Assembly: GCA_040756735.1 (NCBI GenBank)
Contig: JBFLYC010000014.1
Location: forward strand, 1 to 64,000
DNA: 64,000 nt
Origin: JBFLYC01 sp040756735
GTDB taxonomy: Bacteria > Bacillota > DSM-16504 > Desulfitibacterales > Desulfitibacteraceae
Reading direction: 5' to 3'
Shown here: piece after piece, positions 45,371 through 53,712 of the stretch
How the letters are laid out: each line of letters opens with the position of its first letter
Numbering within the stretch: position 1 is the stretch's first letter
The notes under the pieces: generated by a model
Told to the model about the DNA's origin: nothing
Database searches by the model: none
Seen by the model: only the letters and a program-made list of their open reading frames with translations
Position numbers and translations under genes: made by a program

Positions 45371-46144
45371 TCATTCCTCCCTTTTCTTCCAACTTCTTAT
45401 ATACTCCACCACTTCTTCGGGATTTGTTAAAACCACCGGATAATTCAGTTTTGGCCTGCACCATACCACTGTGGGAAGAGCAAGCTCTAAAGCGGCCTGT
45501 ATTTTGGTGTCAAAACCTCCAATGGTTCCAGTTTCTTTGGTAAGGAGCAGGTCAGCCCCATAGTGCAGCATCAGCTGCTTATTAAGGTCTTTGGAGAAAG
45601 GACCTTTCAAGGCAAGAATCTGGTCCGGACTTAAACCAAGTTCTTCACACCCCTTGATAACCTCGCTTGTGGGCAGCACCCGGGCAATCAGCCTCGCTCC
45701 TGCTTCATTAACCATGGGAGCTAACCTCGGCAGATTTTTGCTTCCTATAGTACTAAAAACCACCTGCTTTGCCCTAAGAAAATATTTAATCTCTTCCAGG
45801 TCCTGTATCCTGCTCACCAGTGGATGGTCTAAAAGCTCAACTTCTCTTCTCTCCAGCCTGATATATTTAACATCCAGTTCACAGGCAGCCTCCATGGCCA
45901 ATTCGCTGATAAGGCTGGCAAAGGGATGGGTAGCATCCACCAGAAAAGCTGCTTCCTTGCCCTGTATCAACTCTTTTAAGCCCTGCTTGTCAAGACAGCC
46001 CTCCAATACTTCATCAGGACACTTTTCTTTTAAAAGGTCTGCTCCATATGCACTAACTGCTGTGGCAGTTACAGGCAAGCCTGCCGACTTGAGCAGTTCC
46101 ACAACCTTCCTGCCCTCTGCTGTCCCGGCCAAGACAATAATCAT
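45371..46144 (-). CDS. cbiJ: cobalt-precorrin-6A reductase CbiJ
   Basis: NAD(P)H-dependent reductase of the corrin ring. N-terminal VLAGTAEGRKVVELLKSAG, AFLVDATHPFASLISELAMEAA, YIRLERREVEL, and the C-terminal LLLTKETGTIGGFDTKIQAALEL are diagnostic. 257 residues, starting inside the last bases of cbiH (4-base overlap). Confidence 0.91.
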   Translation of the reverse strand: MIIVLAGTAEGRKVVELLKSAGLPVTATAVSAYGADLLKEKCPDEVLEGCLDKQGLKELIQGKEAAFLVDATHPFASLISELAMEAACELDVKYIRLERREVELLDHPLVSRIQDLEEIKYFLRAKQVVFSTIGSKNLPRLAPMVNEAGARLIARVLPTSEVIKGCEELGLSPDQILALKGPFSKDLNKQLMLHYGADLLLTKETGTIGGFDTKIQAALELALPTVVWCRPKLNYPVVLTNPEEVVEYIRSWKKREE

Positions 46145-46950
46145 ACAAGATATCCCCTGGGGGTTATCATTTTGCCATTTTCCACCCTGGTCTGTGAATT
46201 GCCCACAATCACAGTGGTAAGCATATCGATTTCCTCTTTAAGCATATCTTTTAAAGTGGTGATGACCACTTCTTCCTTACCCCTTTTGGCGCACCTTACG
46301 ATTCCCACGGGAGTCTGGGGGTCCTTGTGCCACAGGAGGATTTCTCTGGCAGTTTCGATCTGGCTCTGCCTGCCCTTACTCTTGGGGTTATAAAGGACAA
46401 CTATAAAATCCCCCAGCCCTGCAGCCTCTAGCCTTGTCATTATTTTTGTCCAGGGAGTTAATAAATCACTTAAACTTATTACAGCAAAGTCATGCATTAA
46501 AGGAGCGCCCAAAGCGGCAGCTGCTGCCGTGGCTGATGTAACACCAGGGATTATTTCCACAGGGATGTCCTCATCCGCCATCTCCAGGATGATCCCCGCC
46601 ATGCCGTAAATCCCGGGGTCCCCGCTGCTGACCACAGCAACCACCTTACCCATTTTAGCCTGGTCAATGGCAGCCCTGGCCCGGTCAATTTCCTTACGCA
46701 TACCGGAACTAACCACACTTTTATCCTTTACTATGTCCGCAATTAATTCAAGGTAGGTCTTATACCCGACCACAACCTCTGCACAGCGGATGGCATTATA
46801 AGCTGCCGGGGTCATCTGCTCTTTATCCCCAGGTCCTAACCCCACCACCAGGATTTTTCCGCAGCTACACTGATGGTCACCGGACCAATCTTTTGTTTGG
46901 GCACAATTGTCATGCCCTGTTTTGCTCCCAGTTTGGCAGCAGGTTCGCAT
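46141..46950 (-). CDS. cbiH: cobalt-precorrin-3 (C17) methyltransferase CbiH
   Basis: SAM-dependent tetrapyrrole methylase that also drives ring contraction. ILVVGLGPGDKEQMTPAAYNAI, VVAVVSSGDPGIYGMAGIILEMA, and IPGVTSATAAAAALGAPLMHDFAVISLSDLLTPW (about 135-170) are characteristic. The only ATG in frame (46950) gives a 32-residue, Cys-rich N-terminal extension encoded inside the end of cbiG. No other start lies before the conserved core, so either that extension is real or an internal GTG is used. Confidence 0.9.
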   Translation of the reverse strand: MRTCCQTGSKTGHDNCAQTKDWSGDHQCSCGKILVVGLGPGDKEQMTPAAYNAIRCAEVVVGYKTYLELIADIVKDKSVVSSGMRKEIDRARAAIDQAKMGKVVAVVSSGDPGIYGMAGIILEMADEDIPVEIIPGVTSATAAAAALGAPLMHDFAVISLSDLLTPWTKIMTRLEAAGLGDFIVVLYNPKSKGRQSQIETAREILLWHKDPQTPVGIVRCAKRGKEEVVITTLKDMLKEEIDMLTTVIVGNSQTRVENGKMITPRGYLV

Positions 46951-47939
46951 ACTCCACCAACTCCTATCTTGTTATTAACCCAATCTGAGTGCAGAAAACT
47001 GCCCTCAAGGGCGTTAATTTCTTCCTTTGTGTAAGTAACCAATGGCATGTCAAGTTCTTTGGAAAATTTCCTGAAAGCCGGCTCATGCTCCTTTATATCA
47101 ATGGTGGCCAGGAGTTTCACACATCTTTCATCCAGGAAATACTCTTCCATAATGCTTTTAAAGGCTGATTTTACCTGTTCAAGACTTACTCCCTTGCGGC
47201 AGCCCATGCCCACAACCAGATTTTTTGGCTTAATAAAAATATTCAGGGCATTTTCCTTCCCCTGAACATACCGGCTGCTTACAGGGGCAATAATAACTGC
47301 CGGCGGTTCAAACTGCAGGTCTTGGTACCCAGATGCTCCTCCTTGAGCAGCGGGCCAGCCCCGGTACTCAAAACCTTCTGTGATTTCTTTGGTTAATGGC
47401 AACAGGCTGTACAAGTATACCCTTTCCCCTTCTGCCAGCATCCTGTTAAAGACCTTAAGCTGCGCAACAGGTTCTATAAACCCATCCAAGCGCGCTGCTA
47501 AAAGGTCCACTGCAGGCCTTTGGCTAACGTCTGTGGCAGTGGTTATTACAGGCATGGCCCCAAGTTTTAGGGCCACTTCCTCCGCCAACCTGTTAGCGCC
47601 TCCTATATGACCCGATAAGAGGCTTATTGCATACCGGCCCTTTTCATCAAGGACAACTACAGCGGGATCGCTGAATTTTGACTGCATGAGGGGCCCCAGG
47701 CTCCTAACCACAATCCCGGCAGCCATGATGCAGATTACTTGAGAGTACCTTTTAAAAACTGCAGAGAAGGTCTCCTGCCAGTCTTCAAAATAATAGACAT
47801 TAAAACCTTCTCCCTTAAGGCGCAGGGGGATAAATACGGCAGCCTCATCCATCATGCCGGCCAGCTTCACCGCCAGGGAAGCCCCTTGTTTAGTCAGGCA
47901 GAGAATGGCCGGACCTTTAGCGGCCTTCCCGGTATTCAT
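46836..47939 (-). CDS. cbiG: cobalt-precorrin-5A hydrolase CbiG
   Basis: Opens the delta-lactone and releases acetaldehyde. N-terminal GPAILCLTKQGASLAVKLAG, then SQVICIMAAGIVVRSLGPLMQSKFSDPAVVVLDEKG and SLLSGHIGGANRLAEEVA, then PVITTATDVSQRPAVD. The C-terminal domain holds LVVGMGCRKGVSLEQV and the final GVGGVCEPAAKLGA. ATG 47939 is chosen by AAGGA spacing. It overlaps cbiF at its start and cbiH at its end. Confidence 0.92.
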   Translation of the reverse strand: MNTGKAAKGPAILCLTKQGASLAVKLAGMMDEAAVFIPLRLKGEGFNVYYFEDWQETFSAVFKRYSQVICIMAAGIVVRSLGPLMQSKFSDPAVVVLDEKGRYAISLLSGHIGGANRLAEEVALKLGAMPVITTATDVSQRPAVDLLAARLDGFIEPVAQLKVFNRMLAEGERVYLYSLLPLTKEITEGFEYRGWPAAQGGASGYQDLQFEPPAVIIAPVSSRYVQGKENALNIFIKPKNLVVGMGCRKGVSLEQVKSAFKSIMEEYFLDERCVKLLATIDIKEHEPAFRKFSKELDMPLVTYTKEEINALEGSFLHSDWVNNKIGVGGVCEPAAKLGAKQGMTIVPKQKIGPVTISVAAEKSWWWG

Positions 47940-48663
47940 GGGTAAATTCCTTGTCATAAAGTTTCGACTGGCCGGTCTCACTCAGGAAACTTCCAACCAG
48001 AATCAGCGCTGTCTTGGTTACACCGGCCTCTCTGGTAGCCTGGGCCAGTTCTCCCAGGTTACAGCGCAGGATTCTTTCATCCGGCCAGGATGCTTTTTCC
48101 ACAACTGCCGCAGGAGTATCAGGTGTATAACCTTTAAGAAGTTCCTCCACCACCTTGTCAATCATACCCACAGACAGAAAAATAGCCATTGAAGAGCCGT
48201 GAGCAGCCAAACTGCCCAGTTTTTCTGTAGGAGGTACAGGTGTCCTTCCCTCTAAACGCGTAATAATCACCGTCTGGGTACCATCTGGCACAGTGTATTC
48301 TCTTTTAAGACTGGCAGCAGCAGCCAGGAAGGAACTTACACCAGGAACAACTTTAAAGGGCACTTTTTTTTCATTCAAAGCTTCCATTTGCTCACCGATG
48401 GCGCCGTACAAGCTGGGGTCCCCCGTGTGCAGGCGTACTACCTTGTCACCATTTTCATATGCCTCAACCATCATCTGAACAATTTCCTCTAAATTCAAGG
48501 AAGCGCTGTTGATAAGCCTGGCTCCTGCCCTGGTATATTCAAGAACCCTTTCGTTAATGAGGGAGCCCGTATACACAACAAGGTCGGCCTCCTGCAGCAG
48601 CCTATAGCCTTTAAGGGTAATAAGCTCAGGGTCGCCTGATCCTGCTCCTACAAAATAAATCAT
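47917..48663 (-). CDS. cbiF: cobalt-precorrin-4 (C11) methyltransferase CbiF
   Basis: SAM-dependent methylase. MIYFVGAGSGDPELITLKGYRLLQEADLVVYTGSLIN at the N-terminus, VRLHTGDPSLYGAIGEQM, and VVPGVSSFLAAAASLKREYTVPDGTQTVIITRLEGRTPVP (about 107-146) are CobM/CbiF signatures. 248 residues. It overlaps cbiL by 4 bases. Confidence 0.93.
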   Translation of the reverse strand: MIYFVGAGSGDPELITLKGYRLLQEADLVVYTGSLINERVLEYTRAGARLINSASLNLEEIVQMMVEAYENGDKVVRLHTGDPSLYGAIGEQMEALNEKKVPFKVVPGVSSFLAAAASLKREYTVPDGTQTVIITRLEGRTPVPPTEKLGSLAAHGSSMAIFLSVGMIDKVVEELLKGYTPDTPAAVVEKASWPDERILRCNLGELAQATREAGVTKTALILVGSFLSETGQSKLYDKEFTHEYREGR

Positions 48664-49421
48664 TGGTCATCATCTCCCATACCCTTTTTTATCACCATGG
48701 TGGACAGGTAGTCGAATTTTTTATCTCTGAGAGAGTTTAAATCCCTGGTATAGAAACCGTCTTTAAAACCGTAGCGGCTGGCAAAGAACCCCTTGCCCAG
48801 CATGTCCCTGTCCTTCAGGATATCTACAACCTTGCCCGTTTGGCTTCCGGCCTTTAAAAGCACGATATTGTCAAACCGGTCGATTATTTTTTCCAGCGTT
48901 TCCTTGTCCTCCAGGGCCGGTACAATGATGAGGCTCTCTTCCCCTTCGGCCAGGGGCTGCTGTATCCAGGCAGCTATGGAGTTGATAGAGCTGATACCTG
49001 GAATTATTTCAACCGGCGCTTCAGGCAGTAGTTTTTTAACATGCTTCAATAAATAGGTAAAGGTGCTGTATATGGTAGGGTCTCCTAGAGTAATAAATCC
49101 GGTATCCTTGCCTTTGCTCAAAACTTTCGCTACTTGTTGGGCAGCTTTTCCCCAATGGGTTTTTAGCTGCTCCCTGTCTGTTGTCATGGGCAGGAGCAGT
49201 TCAACACACTCCCACTCCTTATTTATCAAACCTGATACTATGGACAGGGCCAGGCTTCTTTTTTCCATCTTGGACTTCGGCACGAGCAGGACATCTATTT
49301 CCTCCAGGACCCTTTTGGCTTTGAGAGTCAAGAGTTCAGGATCCCCAGGCCCTACTCCGATTCCGTAGAACTTACCCAAGCTCAAAATCATATCCCCCTT
49401 TTTGTCAGTTGTTTTTTGCAT
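48660..49421 (-). CDS. cbiL: cobalt-factor II / precorrin-2 (C20) methyltransferase CbiL
   Basis: SAM-dependent methylase acting on C20. GKFYGIGVGPGDPELLTLKAKRVLEEIDVLLVPKS, GFITLGDPTIYSTFTYLL and IIPGISSINSIAAWIQQPLAEGEESLIIVPA match CbiL/CobI. The open frame starts at 49421; ATG 49391 or a following TTG just after AAGGGGG are likelier starts, leaving about 240 residues. Confidence 0.91.
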   Translation of the reverse strand: MQKTTDKKGDMILSLGKFYGIGVGPGDPELLTLKAKRVLEEIDVLLVPKSKMEKRSLALSIVSGLINKEWECVELLLPMTTDREQLKTHWGKAAQQVAKVLSKGKDTGFITLGDPTIYSTFTYLLKHVKKLLPEAPVEIIPGISSINSIAAWIQQPLAEGEESLIIVPALEDKETLEKIIDRFDNIVLLKAGSQTGKVVDILKDRDMLGKGFFASRYGFKDGFYTRDLNSLRDKKFDYLSTMVIKKGMGDDDQ

Positions 49422-49433
49422 GGATTTATCATT

Positions 49434-50015
49434 CTATTTTTGTCCGGTTATAATGACTACAGGATTTCTGGCGCTCCAGAGTTCAGCGCTGCCCTTTTTC
49501 TGGATAACAGCAATATTCACCTGTACCGCCTCAACACTGTAACCCAACTGCTTTAATTTATAGAAAGCTTCCGGACCCGTATTAATGGTTACGGAATTGA
49601 TGACTATCCTTCCGCCTGGTTTTAACTTTCTGTCACAGGCTTCTAAAATTTCCGGCAAATTTCCCCCGCTCCCCCCAATAAAAATTCTGTCCGCTCCAGG
49701 AAGGCTCGCAAGAGCAGCAGGGGCGCTTCCTACAATAACCTGCAGGTCAGTGCCAAATTTAGCCATGTTTTGTCTTAAAACCTGTACGGCCTGGGGATTT
49801 TTCTCTATGGCAAAAACCTGCCCCTGGGGAAGCTGCAGCTTACATTCAATTGAGACAGACCCGCTTCCTGCCCCCACATCATACACCACCGCACCGGAAA
49901 AAAGCTGCAGTTTAGCCAGGGACAACACCCTGATTTCATTTTTTGTCATGGGCACCCCTTCCAAACGGATGAATTCCTCATCAGGAATGCCTCCTGTCAA
50001 ATATTTTCTATTCAT
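49434..50015 (-). CDS. cbiT: cobalt-precorrin-6B (C15) methyltransferase, decarboxylating, CbiT
   Basis: Class I SAM methyltransferase that methylates C15 and decarboxylates the C12 acetate. GVPMTKNEIRVLSLAKLQL, then VYDVGAGSGSVSIECKLQLPQGQVFAIEKNPQAVQVLRQN with the SAM loop, and RIFIGGSGGNLPEILE are typical. 193 residues, overlapping cbiE by 8 bases. In other lineages it is fused to CbiE as CobL. Confidence 0.92.
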   Translation of the reverse strand: MNRKYLTGGIPDEEFIRLEGVPMTKNEIRVLSLAKLQLFSGAVVYDVGAGSGSVSIECKLQLPQGQVFAIEKNPQAVQVLRQNMAKFGTDLQVIVGSAPAALASLPGADRIFIGGSGGNLPEILEACDRKLKPGGRIVINSVTINTGPEAFYKLKQLGYSVEAVQVNIAVIQKKGSAELWSARNPVVIITGQK

Positions 50016-50646
50016 TGATAATCACCATCACACTGTTGCTGTAGTCCTGCTGGTCCACTGCCAGGGTCTTAAAATCGCAAAATACCAGCTTTTCTTCAGG
50101 ATAGGTCAGGTCCTTGCCCACCACCGTCTTCAGATTAGCCGTACCTTTTATCAAAAGATACTGGGCAATCCTCTGGGGAGTCCAGGGAACCCCTGAAAAA
50201 AGAGCAGTCAGCCTGGAGTTTTTGATTAATTCAACCATGGCATCCAGGTTTTTCTCGCACCTTCCATGGAGGCTTAAAATCTGGGCTTCAGTCCAGGGTT
50301 CCTTGAGCCTTGCAAACATTACCTGAAGAGAACTTATCCCCGGGACAAACTCAAAGATGTCTTTACCAAGGTGCTTGACAAGGTAATCGGCAAAGCTGAA
50401 AATGCCGGTATCGCCTGAGACAAGCACTGCCACCTTTCTGTTATGCCTGTATTCTTCAATTATCCCAATTATGTTTTTTAAATCCCTGCCAATACTGATT
50501 TGTTCTTGATCAGGCCTGGCAAAGGCATTTAAAAGCCTCTGTCCTCCAATCAAAACTTCTGCATCCTTAATGGCTGCCAGGGCAGCAGGAGTTGCATAAG
50601 CAAAATCCCCAGGACCTGTGCCTACTACTTTTACTTTACCTGCCAA
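50008..50646 (-). CDS. cbiE: cobalt-precorrin-7 (C5) methyltransferase CbiE
   Basis: Tetrapyrrole methylase fold. KVKVVGTGPGDFAYATPAALAAIKDAEVLIGGQRLLNAF, VAVLVSGDTGIFSFADYLVKHL and FVPGISSLQVMFARLKEPWTEAQILSLHGR are CbiE marks. 212 residues; TTG start after GGGAG. It overlaps the end of cbiD by 16 bases. Confidence 0.92.
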   Translation of the reverse strand: MAGKVKVVGTGPGDFAYATPAALAAIKDAEVLIGGQRLLNAFARPDQEQISIGRDLKNIIGIIEEYRHNRKVAVLVSGDTGIFSFADYLVKHLGKDIFEFVPGISSLQVMFARLKEPWTEAQILSLHGRCEKNLDAMVELIKNSRLTALFSGVPWTPQRIAQYLLIKGTANLKTVVGKDLTYPEEKLVFCDFKTLAVDQQDYSNSVMVIINE

Positions 50647-51812
50647 CCTAACTCCCTCCCTAAACTAAGGGCTTCATGATCATAGCCTAATATTTCTCCG
50701 GTGAGAGCATAAACTACAGTACCCACCCTGACCTTATCGCCTGCAGCTTCAAGGGCGCGTTTGCTGGCCCATTGGGCTATCGACTCATAAACCTTCATTA
50801 ATCCATGTTCCTGCATGAGCTCAATTGAAGCCTCCACCGTGTTTAATTCCATAATTTTTAAGATCAGCTCCCTGGGAGCGCCGCACATAGCGGCATGGGC
50901 GGCTAGAGTCTCCCTTCTTGCATCAGCCACCCGGCTGTGTGTATGAAATACCCCCGCCGCCACCTTGATTAACTTTCCTATGTGGCCAAACAACAGTATT
51001 CCTTCTACCTGCCGCAAAGAACACTCCTTAAGCATGGCGCCGATAAAATTGCTGGTCTGGATGATGGCATCTTCAGGGAAGCCAAGTTCCTTGGCCTTGT
51101 TTGCTCCCATTCCTCCAGGGGTTAAAACCATGACCTTATGCCCCAGGGCAAGGGCCTGATCTATCTGGGGAATTAAAGAATCCAGATAAGCTTCTTCAGA
51201 CATGGGACGGACTATCCCTGAGGTACCCAGTATGGATATGCCTCCCACTATGCCCAGGCGTCCATTAAGGGTTTTGCCTGCCAGGGTTTCCCCTGCAGGT
51301 ACAGATATGGTTATCCTCGCTCCTGTGCCGTAAGGCAGCACTTTTCGGGCTGCCTGAACAATCATTTGCCTTGGAACGGGGTTGATGGCAGGCTCGCCCA
51401 CAGGAACCGCCAGACCTGGCTTGGTAACCCGGCCCACTCCCCTGCCCCCTGTAATTTCTATATCACCGCCTGGAAGCAGGATGGCTTCTGCAAAAATACT
51501 GATGCCATGGGTGACATCCGGGTCATCCCCAGCATCTTTAACAACCTCTGCTCTTGCGCACTGACCGTCTATACTTACAGATTTAATGGGAACCTGCAGG
51601 ATGCCGCCGCCAGGCAGCTCTACCGGCGCTTCTGCCAGGCTTTCTCCCAAAAGGAGCTTGACCAGGGCAGCTTCTGCAGCTGCAGCAGCGCATGTGCCTG
51701 TGGTATATCCCCAACGTAAATTTTTATCTTGCTTGAGTATGCCTTCCTTGACCAATAACAGCACTTCCTCCAACATCCCACCCCAAGCCCAGATAGGGTA
51801 TCCCCAATTCAA
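50631..51812 (-). CDS. cbiD: cobalt-precorrin-5B C1-methyltransferase CbiD
   Basis: Non-canonical SAM methylase acting at C1. LRWGYTTGTCAAAAAEAAL opens the conserved part. DVTHGISIFAEAIL, GGRGVGRVTKPGLAVPVGEPAINPVPRQMI and GISILGTSGIVRPMSEEAYLDSL are diagnostic, plus GHIGKLIKVAAGVFHTHSRVADAR near the end. The first 15 or so residues before MLEEVLLLV are doubtful; a later start near 51765 is likely. Confidence 0.92.
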   Translation of the reverse strand: MNWGYPIWAWGGMLEEVLLLVKEGILKQDKNLRWGYTTGTCAAAAAEAALVKLLLGESLAEAPVELPGGGILQVPIKSVSIDGQCARAEVVKDAGDDPDVTHGISIFAEAILLPGGDIEITGGRGVGRVTKPGLAVPVGEPAINPVPRQMIVQAARKVLPYGTGARITISVPAGETLAGKTLNGRLGIVGGISILGTSGIVRPMSEEAYLDSLIPQIDQALALGHKVMVLTPGGMGANKAKELGFPEDAIIQTSNFIGAMLKECSLRQVEGILLFGHIGKLIKVAAGVFHTHSRVADARRETLAAHAAMCGAPRELILKIMELNTVEASIELMQEHGLMKVYESIAQWASKRALEAAGDKVRVGTVVYALTGEILGYDHEALSLGRELGWQVK

Positions 51813-51821
51813 TGTGCAGGG

Positions 51822-53207
51822 CTACTGGGATAATCTGACTTCTCTAAACTTCCGGCAGGCCTCCAAAAGATTAAAGGCAGCCCTGGGATTTGAACGCAGG
51901 TGAAGGTGCACATATGATGCAGCCAAATTCCCCTTGGCGTACCCATCCCCCCTATGGTCTGCCCCCTTTCCTCCAACCAGGCTAAAGGCATAATCTCCAT
52001 CTCCCAGGCCTGTAATTTCTGAATAATGAAATTCATGGCCCTTTAAGACATCACCAGCTTCAGCAACAACTGAAGTCTTTAAGGCCTTTGCCTGTACATA
52101 TCCCAGGGCAGCCAGCCTTTTTGTCATCTGCACCTCTGCAGGTACAAGACCTGCTCCTGGCCATACTCTACCGTCAAAATCCCTAATGCTTTTAGTAAGA
52201 TACATAAAACCGCCGCATTCGGCATAGATAGGCATACCGCAGGCTTCGGCATTTTGTAAGGAATTAATCATGGGTATATTTCCCGAAAGCTGCGCTAAAA
52301 ACATTTCCGGGAAACCACCGCCAATATACAGGCCGTCAACAGGAGGAATGCTTTTATCACCCAAGGGACTAAAAAATACTATTTCAGCGCCCAGCTCCTT
52401 AAGATAGTCCAGGCTGTCCTGGTAATAGAAGCTAAAAGCCTCATCCCTGGCAACACCTAAGGTTACTTTCCATTTCAATGCCTTTTGAGACTCCTCTAAA
52501 GGTATTTCCAGACACGGAGCGCTCCCTGCCAGTTCAAGAAGGCTCTCCAGGTCAATTTCTGACTCCACCAGATCAGCCATGAGCGAGATGGCAGAGCTTA
52601 TCTCCTTGTTTTCCTCAGCAGGCAGAAGGCCCAGGTGCCTCTCTGGCATAACAATGCCTGTAGTTTTTGGAATGCACCCCAGGACCTTTACTCCCAATTC
52701 CTCTTCCAACCTCTTTTTTAACGCAATTTTATAATAATTGCTGCCGGCATTATTTAGAATTACTCCCTTTAAAGCTAAACCCGGCTCATAATCCATATAA
52801 CCCTTAACTAAAGCTGCACAGCTGCCGCCCATCCCCCTGGCATTAACAACCAGTACCACAGGAGCCTTTAAAATCAGGGCTATGTGAGCAGTGCTCCCCT
52901 GGAGCCTTTCACCCCTGGCGCCATCATATAGCCCCATCACTCCTTCAATCACTGAAATACCATCTACAGGTGCATTTTTTATAAAGATAGTTTCAACTAC
53001 CCGGGCCAGCCCCATCCAGCTGTCCAGGTTATGCGATTTCACTCCTGCAGCCCTAAAGTGCAGGCCGGGGTCTATGTAATCAGGGCCAACCTTAAAAGGC
53101 TGCACCTGCACTCCCTGCCTCCTCAAGGCGGCAATAAGACCCAGTGTCAGCGTTGTTTTTCCCACTCCGCTATGTACTCCTGCTATGACCAGGCGGGGAT
53201 ACTTCAT
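51822..53207 (-). CDS. cbiA: cobyrinate a,c-diamide synthase CbiA
   Basis: Glutamine-dependent amidotransferase adding the first two amides. MKYPRLVIAGVHSGVGKTTLTLGLIAAL (P-loop), VGPDYIDPGLHFRAAGVKSHNLDSWMG and VIEGVMGLYDGARG. The C-terminal amidotransferase domain has the nucleophile in IYAECGGFMYLTKSI and the late ASYVHLHLRSNP. ATG 53207 follows GGAGG; the longer frame runs into a repeat element. First gene of the main cbi operon, downstream of riboswitch B. Confidence 0.93.
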   Translation of the reverse strand: MKYPRLVIAGVHSGVGKTTLTLGLIAALRRQGVQVQPFKVGPDYIDPGLHFRAAGVKSHNLDSWMGLARVVETIFIKNAPVDGISVIEGVMGLYDGARGERLQGSTAHIALILKAPVVLVVNARGMGGSCAALVKGYMDYEPGLALKGVILNNAGSNYYKIALKKRLEEELGVKVLGCIPKTTGIVMPERHLGLLPAEENKEISSAISLMADLVESEIDLESLLELAGSAPCLEIPLEESQKALKWKVTLGVARDEAFSFYYQDSLDYLKELGAEIVFFSPLGDKSIPPVDGLYIGGGFPEMFLAQLSGNIPMINSLQNAEACGMPIYAECGGFMYLTKSIRDFDGRVWPGAGLVPAEVQMTKRLAALGYVQAKALKTSVVAEAGDVLKGHEFHYSEITGLGDGDYAFSLVGGKGADHRGDGYAKGNLAASYVHLHLRSNPRAAFNLLEACRKFREVRLSQ

Positions 53208-53230
53208 AGTTTTTCCTCCGAAAGATGAAA

Positions 53231-53388
53231 GGGGACACACCAAACAAGGTCAATGGACACACCTCTTGCAGGATGCATGATGCAAGAGGCAAGAAGCAAG
53301 ATTTACTCATGCCTCTTGCTTCACGCTTCTTGTCTCTTGAACAGAGGAATGTCCCCAACTTACTATACGGCTGAGGAATGTCCCCAAA
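53231..53388. mobile_element. GGGGACA/TGTCCCC palindromic element, copy 2, plus a solo end
   Basis: Full element 53231-53358, identical over 96 bases to 22395-22490. It is followed by an extra right end (GGAATGTCCCC) at 53376-53386. It fills the space between the riboswitch-B terminator and the cbiA ribosome binding site, so it is part of the cbiA leader RNA. Confidence 0.78.
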
Positions 53389-53392
53389 TAAA

Positions 53393-53424
53393 TTAAAAAG
53401 CTTCCACCCCTGCTGGTGGAAGCT
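53393..53424 (-). terminator. terminator between cobalamin riboswitch B and cbiA
   Basis: On the minus strand AGCTTCCACC / GGTGGAAGCT with a 6-base loop and TTTTTAATTT tail. Likely expression platform. Confidence 0.9.
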
Positions 53425-53488
53425 AATCCTTAGTATTAACAGATAGCACTATCCTTGACCGAGCCTTCCTCGAGGGGCCAGAATACAC

Positions 53489-53652
53489 GCACAAAGCAAG
53501 GCAGGTCTCCTGGCTCCCAGATCATCCTCCCCATGCCCCTTCCCGATAGCTCAGTGGTAATGACACGGTTTGTAGCTGGTTACAGTGGCGGGACCGCTCA
53601 GGACTTAAACCTGATTCCCTTTTACCCCCTAGGGGCACCCAGCTTTTTTGCA
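53489..53652 (-). ncRNA. cobalamin riboswitch B, upstream of the cbi operon
   Basis: Minus-strand core GGTCCCGCCACTGTAA with upstream GGGAATCAGGTTTAAGTCCTG and 3' GAGCCAGGAGACCTGCC. A loose P1 forms from GCAAAAAAGC and GCTTTGTGC. It begins about 60 bases past the cobT stop and would regulate cbiA onwards. Confidence 0.95.
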
Positions 53653-53712
53653 CAGTCTTTTTACCTACATTATACATTAGGCTCCAAAAGTGTACAAGTA
53701 TTTCTCGCTATT

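Noticed and set aside
45591..46220. 209-codon plus-strand frame
   Set aside because: Antisense shadow of cbiJ and no family resemblance.
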